Shown piece by piece: positions 56,769 through 64,000 of a stretch of 64,000 bases of DNA (its first letter is position 1; every line of letters starts with the position of its first letter). The translations under genes and the position numbers were made by a program. The DNA comes from Mycoemilia scoparia (taxonomy: Eukaryota; Kickxellomycota; Kickxellomycetes; Kickxellales; Kickxellaceae). Location of the stretch: NCBI GenBank assembly GCA_027575805.1, contig JANBPU010000058.1, positions 1 through 64,000 on the forward strand. The letters run 5' to 3'. The notes under the pieces were generated by a model. The model had not been told where the DNA came from, ran no database searches, and saw only the letters and a program-made list of their open reading frames with translations.

Positions 56769-57196
56769 TGTATGTGTCTAGTTCACTATCAATTGGAAAC
56801 AGACCAGCGTGTCCATACATTCCCTGCAAAATCATCCCATAGTCATGCATTTCAACTGGAGCCTGTCGGATTGTTGGCTATTATCCAGAGTATACTTCCG
56901 GTACACCTTCAAAGGAGATTCCGGCATATATTATTAATTATTATACTTGTTACCCATAAGCCAGCTTAGAATATTTATCAGTATTTTAGTGCAGTTTAGT
57001 AAAGGGAAACAACAGATTTTCAGTACTTGGCCATATTTTAATTCTACTAAATTCATTTTCATTTCTTAAGGCTTTCCTACTATAGTCTAAACCTTCAATT
57101 TCACGAAAAGAACCGAGATTGTGTCATAATCCAAAAGGCAATATATTATAAGATTGCTCAACAATAAAACAACATAATTATAGTATAATATTTGCT

Positions 57197-59349
57197 ATGG
57201 TTATAAGGATCACAAAACTCAAAGCACTTTACTTTGGACTTATAGCCCTTCGATTCATAATAGCCATAGCACCAGGCTATATCCATCCTGATGAATTCTT
57301 TCAAGGGCCCGAAGTAGCAGCCAATGACATATTTGGATTAGAGATCAATAGAACATGGGAATTCAACAAAGATAAACCAATACGCCCAATAGTATCATTG
57401 TACGGATTTGCTGGAATCCCATTTATTGTACTCCGTGCACTCTTTGGAAAGGATTTTATAACCCATGACGTTCAGCCACTGACCATATTCCGTGTATCCA
57501 GGCTATATATGGCATTTTTAACACTAGCCCTTGAATATTCTGTATATTTGATAATTACAAGCCAAAATAGGCAAGCTTCTGGCGGTTCATCTGTTGTTGG
57601 GAACACACACAATATTCGCAATAAAGTTTGGATGGCACTGGCTTTGTTGGCCACATCGCAATGTGTCGTGGTATTCCATACTCACACTTTCTCAAATTCG
57701 CTTGCATCGATTGTATTGGCCGCTGTAGTTGCGATCTGGGCTACTTTACATGGAAAATTACAAAAGAGCGCTATTGATTTGGCAGCTGATAAATCGACCA
57801 AGAATTGGTCCTGTAGATATGCAAAGTCAAACAATGCATTGGGATTCTGGATGGGGCTGTTGACAGTATATGGTGCTTTTACTCATGTCACATTTGTGAT
57901 GTATGTGTTTCCTGTGTCGATTGCATTTGTATGGACTTTGAGAAAGCTCTATGGAATCAATGGATCGCTATGTCAAGCCGGGTCTCTCTGCCTCAGCTAC
58001 ATTATTGGCACGTTGATATCACTTGTGCTTCTAGTATTTGCCGATTCTCTGTATTATGGCTCTATCAAACTCACAGCACAAAGTCCATATATAAAAGGGA
58101 AGCCAGTAATTACTATTTACAACAATATAATATACAATTCGGACATAGAGAATCTCAAGACTCATGGGCTGCATCCATGGCACCATCACCTTAGTGTCAG
58201 CGTGCCTCTATTCTTTGGGCCATTAGCAGTTGCAGCAATATTGGGTATATTTGTCGCACCAAAAGGCCAGGATACGCATAAACCATCATCGAATTTCACA
58301 AAAAGAGAAAGAAACACAGTACAGACAGTGCTGATTGCTACTGTCGCTAATGGCCTGTTCATGGTATCGTGTGTGGCACATAAGGAACCAAGATTTATAA
58401 TGCCGCTGTTTCCCATTGCGATTATAGCAATAGTGCAGGAATCAAAAGTGTATTCAATCCTGTCATCACCAAAATTCTGGAGTGCATGGATACTATTCAA
58501 CGTCGTAGTGGGTGGTTTGTACGCGTTCATGCATCAGTCGGGGGTTGTGCCTGCAATTGATGCCATTCACAGGCTATCAACGGTGCCTGTGTTGCAGTGC
58601 CATCGCCATTTACAACGGCGAGATGATAATACCAAAGTATTTTCGTGCTCAACAAGTCACCACCACTCATCACCCGATTCTGCGACCAGCAGTGGGCTGT
58701 CATCCAAGACAAGCCTTGCAACCTCAGTTATATTTTATAAGACATACATGCCACCAAAGCACCTGTTGCTCCAGAGAACAGACAACAGCAGCAACAGAAA
58801 CCATAGGATCGACCTTATTGACTTGATGGGTGGATCGCCAGAATCTCTTTTGGACACTTTAAAAAAGCAGCCGCTGGTCGACATTTCGCACGCGTATTAC
58901 GACTACAGCCCACAAACAGTTATTTATGACACCAACACCCCAAAAAACTTGTTCACAGAGGTTTCACCAAATCATTTGGCAAGGTAATTAGATATTTTTT
59001 GCTATCCCTATTGTTATTTATTTGTATTTACAACAACAATGTTGCTGATTGCATCAATGGGTTATGTAATTTCAAATATCAATGTGTATGTATATATAGG
59101 ACATTAGTAGTTTTGCCCGCATCAACAGACATCGAGTCAATCATTAGGGGCTACAACAAAAACATAACGAGCAAGGGTGACGATAACAATGATGGTGTGA
59201 TTTTGAATCTGATGGCTCTAGACAAAATTCGTCCCCATGTCAATTTTGACGACATTGGAAAAGTACTCCAAAACCCACTTGCATATTCAAATCTGAACAT
59301 ATATCTTCTCACAACCCATAGCAAATGGCAAAATCTCACTAGTGATTAG
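57197..59349 (+). CDS. SMP3: GPI mannosyltransferase 4 (Smp3/PIG-Z type, GT22)
   Basis: ER-membrane enzyme that adds the fourth mannose to the GPI-anchor precursor from dolichol-phosphate mannose. Two exons, 57197-58983 and 59100-59349, give about 678 residues; the junction restores an AGG Arg codon. The GT22 signature GYIHPDEFFQGPE lies at residues 27-39, after a first hydrophobic segment. HTHTFSNSLASI and many membrane spans follow, then LTAQSPYIKG, a NxxxYNSDIENLKTHGLHPWH luminal block, and SCVAHKEPRFIMPLFP. The extension after about residue 500 is longer than in yeast Smp3 (about 516 residues). The second exon (TLVVLPASTDIES...) ends inside an M2 element: the last ~8 codons and the TAG lie within its left terminal repeat. 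PIG-B and Alg9/12 relatives are less likely. Confidence 0.85.
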
Positions 59350-59462
59350 GCATGAAGTAGACAAAATGGGTCCCCAAATCTTGCCCCAATCTCCAGCCAC
59401 TTCATATCCCAGCCCCTGGGGGACCATTTTTGCCTATGGTCTTGTGAAATCTGACAAAATCG
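59325..59462. mobile_element. M2-family element overlapping the SMP3 stop codon
   Basis: Left end ATGGCAAAATCTCACTAGTG then ATTAGGCAT, about 26 of 29 bases identical to the reverse complement of the right end of the copy at 35.7 kb (ATGGCAAGATTTCACTAGTG...). Right end ATTTTTGCCTATGGTCTTGT then GAAATCTGAC. TGGGTCC and GGGGGACCA form subterminal inverted repeats. The SMP3 reading frame runs into the left repeat and stops at its TAG. Confidence 0.75.
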
Positions 59463-59520
59463 TAGTCATCCTAAACAACTTCTTTTTTAATGAAATAAAT
59501 ACACACTAATTATCAAGCTA

Positions 59521-59634
59521 AATGGGTAGATATTTTTGAAGGGTACCACCTCCTTTTGGTGGCTGCCAATGATTATAGAGGCAGCAATCACAGCCAAATG
59601 TGTGACTAACTCCTCAAAAATAATTTCCCAAATG
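59521..59634. mobile_element. M1-family inverted-repeat element, variant
   Basis: Left AATGGGTAGATATTTTTGAA with GGGT; right TCAAAAATAATTTCCCAAAT. It contains an extra small hairpin CCACCTCCTTTTGGTGG, then TGATTATAG and CAATCACAGCCAAATGTG. It is flanked by M2 copies on both sides. Confidence 0.65.
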
Positions 59635-59636
59635 GT

Positions 59637-59768
59637 TAAAGTTTACGAGGCCTTAGGCAAAATGGGTTCCCAAGAATTGCATATTAATTGACTCATGATT
59701 GTGCCAAAATATGAGAGTCCATTTCTACCTACCATAGATTTGATCACTTGTGAAATCCTGCCATATAT
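59637..59768. mobile_element. M2-family inverted-repeat element
   Basis: Left GTTTACGAGGCCTTAGGCAA then AATGGGTTCCCAAG; right GATCACTTGTGAAATCCTGC followed by CATATAT. Interior TTGCATA and GTGCCAAAATATGAGAGTCC match the other copies. Confidence 0.65.
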
Positions 59769-60382
59769 TACAAGTATACAAAACAGTAATATTACCGCCG
59801 CTATAATAGAGGTAAGGTAAATCTTTAATTGAATTGAATCAATATCAGTTAATTTTATTAAACAAGCTTATTTTCTATTTGACACAAATAACGGTTATTA
59901 TTAGCGTCCCTTTTTCATTCCAAAAATCGGAGCACATGCACTTTTAGTGAAATTAGGCTTAATTTCATGCAAAAAGAAATACTAAGAAATAAAGTGTGTT
60001 TGATGATAATTATGCATGAAAATAAATTAAAAAGAACTACTAAAAAAATAAAAATGTTCTGCAAGTTTCATTAATTTTCAACCCATTAATACATTATAGT
60101 TGTTAATGGTCATGCAAAAAAGCCATAATCATAATCAAATAATGCTATTAATGGTAATTTTTATGGCATTTATTCATACAGTTTAAGCTAAAAAATGTAT
60201 GTTTTTTACCATCCAAAATAATTTTACAATAAATTTAATACAGGGTTTTTGCGAATATAAAAGACGTGGTATCTGTTACTTGACCTGATACATTTATTTC
60301 TTTTTTATTGTTTTTTTTTCTTACGGCTTAGTTAGTTTTAATTACGTATAATTTATTCAAACTAGGATATTAGACATTAAAT

Positions 60383-60811
60383 ATGCCAGAATCAATGATT
60401 TATATGGATAACACGTCATTCACGCATTGTGAAGGCGGTAATACTGATGAGCAAGACTTTAAATACCGTATTCAAAGAATTGCTAAATATGGCATGTATG
60501 TAAGTATACCAAAATAAACTAAAAGAATAAAATATTATTATTATTATTATTTTATTGTGATCATGGTGTTAGACTATAGTACTAACATAATGTAAATTAT
60601 TTACTTTTTTTGTGGCGATAATTATTATTAGACTCAAGTCAATTTAGAGTATGATGAAATTGATAGAAATTCCGTAATGGAAATTGTTGGTAATAAACTA
60701 GCTTCGAAACAAGACTTTACTCTTATTTTCTGGGACTATGACCAGTCAACTGATGTTTGGTCGAGCATTACCTTTATATATATTACAGGAAATAACTATG
60801 GACCTTTGTAA
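60383..60811 (+). CDS. Small two-exon protein, 98 residues, unknown
   Basis: Two exons, 60383-60499 and 60632-60811, joined in phase 0 (TAT/GTAAGT donor, ATTATTAG acceptor). The product begins MPESMIYMDNTSFTHCEGG and continues with charged, non-repetitive sequence. The second half has alternating hydrophobic residues (DFTLIFWDYDQ, ITFIYITGNNYG) suggesting a small beta-sheet fold. No signal peptide, membrane span or known motif. The sustained open frame across a good splice junction in very AT-rich DNA argues for a real gene. The fold suggestion is inference. Confidence 0.55.
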
Positions 60812-61121
60812 CAGATTGATTATAGTTATACACATGTCTAAGCATCTTGATTATTTGGTTTTTGTTGATTATGTGCAATAAACTAATAATTTAAGTTATA
60901 CATTATGGTTATTTAGATTTTTGGTATTGAATACTAATAGTAAAATAGCTGGTATGGTATAACAGAGTCTAAAGAGATGACTATTAGACTAAACAAAGTA
61001 GTTTGAAAGAATAGCAGATTTTCAGCTTTTCCATGACAAGGAAAAGTTACAGCAATCAATCTATAGACCGATGGATTGATTCATTAGCGCAATAAAAGTG
61101 AAAAGAATATTACAAGGTCAA
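60812..61121. other. Short convergent intergenic region
   Basis: Between the 98-residue gene (+) and the secreted precursor gene (-). AATAAA occurs at about 60880. Nothing else was recognised. Confidence 0.5.
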
Positions 61122-61412
61122 TTATTCATCGTCACCACCTCCCAAAAGAAGATGCAAAAGCTTTTGAACTAAACCGTCGCGTTTATATAGTAAATCGTTG
61201 TGGCCAATGTCAAGAGATTCAGAGCGCTTGAAAAGTATGTCCAATACTTTAGGAATGAGTCCTTCGAATTGTACTACAGTTTCTGGTGTGAGCTTACCAT
61301 TAAGATGGTACTGGTTGATTAGCTCAACATAGTTGTTGTTGTATGGAGTCGTGGGTGCACAGAATACGTTTTGAGCAGCAAGGATGACAGCAGCGACCAA
61401 GGTGAATTTCAT
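61122..61412 (-). CDS. Small secreted precursor with two Lys-Arg sites
   Basis: 96 residues with no recognised family. The signal peptide is residues 1-19 (MKFTLVAAVILAAQNVFCA). Lys-Arg pairs at 62-63 and 77-78 would split the precursor, after Kex2-type cleavage, into a 43-residue N-terminal part, a 15-residue SESL...YKR segment and an 18-residue C-terminal segment rich in Leu that ends GGGDDE. The Leu-rich segment could be amphipathic. The layout resembles Kex2-processed fungal secreted peptides; whether it acts as a signal, surface-active peptide or something else cannot be told. A TATA box lies about 170 bases upstream. Confidence 0.7.
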   Translation of the reverse strand: MKFTLVAAVILAAQNVFCAPTTPYNNNYVELINQYHLNGKLTPETVVQFEGLIPKVLDILFKRSESLDIGHNDLLYKRDGLVQKLLHLLLGGGDDE

Positions 61413-61580
61413 TTTGTCGTATTGGTTTGGGTAACAAAATTTTTGATAGATAGTCCGGGTAGAGGATTTTGGTTATATTCGAATTGGTAGGCAACAGAGA
61501 TGCTTGGGTGCGTATGGAAGTATCGAATGCTTGGAGAAAGCTGTGTGATATAGTTTTGTTGAATTGGGGAATCTGACCTG

Positions 61581-61590
61581 CCTTTTATAC
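61581..61590 (-). promoter_or_regulatory. TATA box of the secreted precursor gene
   Basis: GTATAAAAGG on the minus strand, about 170 bases before the ATG. Confidence 0.6.
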
Positions 61591-63027
61591 ACAAAATTCT
61601 AGAACGACTACTCCATCTTCCTCCATGCCCTGTATTTACTAGCTCACTGGCGAAATAGCGGATTGAGAAGACTCCAAGCTGTGGCTTCAGTATATCCTGC
61701 AATGCCTTGAGCAATCTCAATAGCCTTTAAACTGACCAGTGGTTCGGCAGTGGTCATGATGTGGCTTTGGCTAAGCGGATCATAAACAAATCTCGGAGAT
61801 TAGATAACCTGTATATCACTTGTATCTAAATCCTTTGCTGTCATTGAAGAGAGCGAAAGTAGGGGAAGCAAGCTAGGTCAATTCCATCTACAATATTAAC
61901 TCGGAAAACATCAAAAACTAGACTGTCGTTTTCTCTAGATTTGCACTGTAAATAACCCTCTTCTTGAGTAGTGGTATTAAGGAAAACAATCACCTTGTTC
62001 TCTCAAAAAGGTACTCATGAATAAAATTCGGATATATGTCAGTTCCGAGATGATGTTTATAGTTCTTGGGTTTACTTGTTCGTAATCCTGCTTGAGTAGC
62101 ATATAATGCAAGGTTCAACTCCGAGACATGTTGCACATGTCAATTAACTAAATATTGACTAAGCCACACAACACATTATGGATTTTCCTATCATATTTGT
62201 AGAAACAATTAGTTTTTGATTTCAATCCTGTTGTCACTGGGAAGTACTTGTGAGTTTAGTTTCACTGTTTTAGATACCGGGTGAGACTATAGTAGTAGGC
62301 ATCTTTATGTATGATCTTCATTCGGAACTAAAAACTTGTAACATTCCATATTTGTTATTGCTATTATTCATTGTGAGTGTGAATCATTTTTGTGTAGTCT
62401 AAGTTGGATTTGCTAAACAGGTCGCATTAGCAAAGGGATATACTGCACTCACCATTTTTCTGTGGAATTAGTTTTCATCAGCACTGCTGCGTCCTTTAGT
62501 CAACTTGATCCAAACCATTATCAAGCTATGATATACCCAATCATTTGAAAATATTATGGTGATATCATATACATGTGGCCGTCTCCTCTAGAAGTGAGCC
62601 AGAATAATCTCGCGAGTAACAGCCTAAAATTTGTATGGTATATGGGCTAAATTTATAGGAATGCATGAGGATACCACATTTGACTCACTTTTGATGGAGA
62701 ACATTACATTTGATCAAACTCTTTGTTGCTGCGCTTGCTTCGCAAATATATGTCAAAATCCCTGAAAGGTCTGTTGTGTTTGCATCTCTTTGCCATAGTC
62801 AGCTGGGTAAGAGGTTGTAGTTGTATCGTTATCAATGTGGCAATGGAGATGTCAAACTGAGTTTCAAGAGCAAAAACAGAATCAAGCTAAAAAATTCACT
62901 TGAGTATTAAAGATGGTAGTTGAAAATGAATCGATGAGAGAAATATAACCCAGTTCATCAACTTGACGCCTTTCGTAGTGCCAGTTTAATAGTTTAAGAT
63001 ATTCAAATAGCTAACATAATATAAAGG

Positions 63028-63034
63028 TATAAAT
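63028..63034 (+). promoter_or_regulatory. TATA box of the Ser/Gly/Tyr-rich gene
   Basis: TATAAAT preceded by another ATATAAAG. A C/A-rich, G-poor leader of about 170 bases leads to CACCATGGG. Confidence 0.6.
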
Positions 63035-63220
63035 ACTTATCCTACTACCAACCTAAATCTCCAAGAAACTAACAGCAATTGAATATCAACAACCACTTGC
63101 TCAACTAAAAACGACCAACTCCAGCCCCTACAACAAACCCAGGACATATTTTCATACATCCAGCTTTATCTTCATATATACATATACGTACAAATTTCGA
63201 TTCCACTGTCAAACATCACC

Positions 63221-63633
63221 ATGGGACGCTTTAGCTTTTTGAGGAACCTTCGCTTCCATAGAGACGATGATAGCAACTATGGTAGCAGTAGTAGTAGCCA
63301 TGGTAGCAGTAGTAGTAGCTATGGTAGTAGTGGTAGTAGTAGCAGCTACGGTAGCGGTAGTAGCTATGGTCGAGGAACATCCTATCACGGTGACTATTAT
63401 AAAGCAGGGTATTCAGACATTGCTTGGATTCCGCCAAAAACAACTCGTATCAAGGATAAGGTTGGCAAGGTAGGCCAAAAGCTGACCTATAACCCCGGTA
63501 AGTAACAGTATCATCATTATCATTTGCCATGTTATTGATGCCATAAACTAACTACAATTTATGTGAATTTGATTGTTTTATTGTAATAGATTTAGATCGT
63601 TTTGAGATTCACACCACTGGTTATAAATTTTAA
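63221..63633 (+). CDS. Small Ser/Gly/Tyr-rich protein, two exons, unknown
   Basis: Exons 63221-63497 and 63590-63633 give 106 residues. The start is in an excellent context (CACCATGGG). After MGRFSFLRNLRFHRDDD comes a Ser/Gly/Tyr/His repeat (YGSS-type units) to about residue 55, then a conserved-looking tail YSDIAWIPPKTTRIKDKVG and LTYNP. Reading through the GTAAGT donor would stop at once (NPGK). Splicing to the TAATAG acceptor instead adds DLDRFEIHTTGYKF, a more natural C-terminus. No family recognised. The short Ser/Gly/Tyr repeats could be a flexible or phase-separating segment (inference). Strong TATA and leader suggest good expression. Confidence 0.62.
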
Positions 63634-64000
63634 ATAGTCAACATTAGCTTTTCCAGAGATATAGATATCTTGATCAATATATTTCCAAGCTTATTGCTTA
63701 AACACAAGTAGATTATTAAACAATAAAGATCTGAATTGTTTGCAAAAATCAAATTATAAATTTTCATCTGTTCGGTTTCCAATTGGTTTGATCAAAGCAT
63801 TGCGGCCATCTCTCGTTCTCACTCACTCACTCCACACCAGTCAGTTATTTTATTTCTCTCTTCTGGCTAAAACACACATGCATGTAAAGAATAATAGACA
63901 AACGAATTGCGGCCGAACCACATTGGTTGTATTCAACCCATAAATAATTATTTTTACTGGAGATCATTACACTCATTATTACCCGTAATTTAAGGACAAT
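63634..64000. other. Right-edge intergenic DNA
   Basis: 3' flank of the Ser/Gly/Tyr-rich gene, with an AATAAA at about 63722, then sequence with no supported exon up to the window edge. Confidence 0.5.

Larger units (their letters stand above)
55996..57196. other. Intergenic region upstream of SMP3
   Basis: Holds the promoter of the small secreted gene, an uncertain 77-codon frame beginning ATG-GTT-ATG at 56287 (no recognisable content), and a partial M1 element near 56714. No supported gene. Confidence 0.45.
59350..60382. other. AT-rich region with an M2-M1-M2 cluster
   Basis: The first 420 bases hold the rest of one M2 copy, an M1 copy and another M2 copy. The remaining ~600 bases are extremely AT-rich with no coding sign, leading to the promoter of the small spliced gene. 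Confidence 0.55.
61413..63220. other. Intergenic region between two small orphan genes
   Basis: Divergent promoters: a TATA box for the secreted precursor near 61.58 kb and TATA motifs near 63.02-63.03 kb for the Ser/Gly/Tyr-rich gene. The middle shows no coding exon and no M1/M2 copy. Confidence 0.5.

Overview
The window looks like nuclear DNA of an AT-rich, intron-bearing filamentous fungus. Most introns are 70-160 bases with GT(A/G)AGT-type donors. The conserved proteins are fungal in character: a Num1/Mcp5-type cortical anchor, a fungal-type protein kinase (FunK1), a Pfa4-like palmitoyltransferase, a yeast-like AP-1 sigma subunit and a Smp3-type GPI mannosyltransferase. The long Asn/Ser/Thr/Gln/Gly/His tracts in the regulators and the FunK1 gene would fit an early-diverging (zoopagomycotan-like) lineage, but that placement is inference. 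I saw no bacterial-type genes, tRNA genes or CRISPR array.

Layout. 0.7-3.6 kb: AP-1 sigma (+) convergent with geranylgeranyl diphosphate synthase (-). 3.6-8.2 kb: repeat-rich DNA with one possible 54-residue ORF. 8.2-18.9 kb: a single exon for a 3571-residue cortical anchor (-). 20.8-23.1 kb: a DBP2/DDX5-like RNA helicase (-). 23-27.6 kb: gene-poor. 27.6-31.6 kb: a Gln/Ser-rich protein with a divergent homeodomain-like segment (-). 33.4-35.1 kb: DHHC palmitoyltransferase (-). 36.7-37.4 kb: a Gln/Tyr/Asn-rich protein (+). 38.5-41.6 kb: a seven-exon FunK1 kinase (-). 43.4-43.8 kb: a complex I B15/NDUFB4-like subunit (-). 44.8-46.4 kb: eIF3m (+). 50.9-55.0 kb: a 1355-residue homeobox protein (+) with a long, probably spliced leader. 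55.7-63.6 kb: SMP3 surrounded by small lineage-specific genes, two of which encode secreted precursors with Lys-Arg sites.

The genes do not form one pathway. They are mostly housekeeping functions (vesicle coat, prenyl diphosphate, RNA helicase, translation initiation, respiration, GPI anchor, palmitoylation) mixed with regulators and orphans.

The most notable extra structure is two families of short inverted-repeat elements, called M1 and M2 here, with about 14-16 copies or fragments. They lie preferentially within about 0.1-0.4 kb downstream of coding ends. One M2 copy overlaps the end of SMP3 and appears to supply its last codons and stop. Other unusual points are a GA-AG intron in the AP-1 sigma gene, a 5-nt internal exon in the kinase, 6- and 9-nt first coding exons, and two TATA-plus-leader sites with no substantial ORF. 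All exon structures were inferred by reading frame, splice motifs and remembered family features, without transcript data or alignments.
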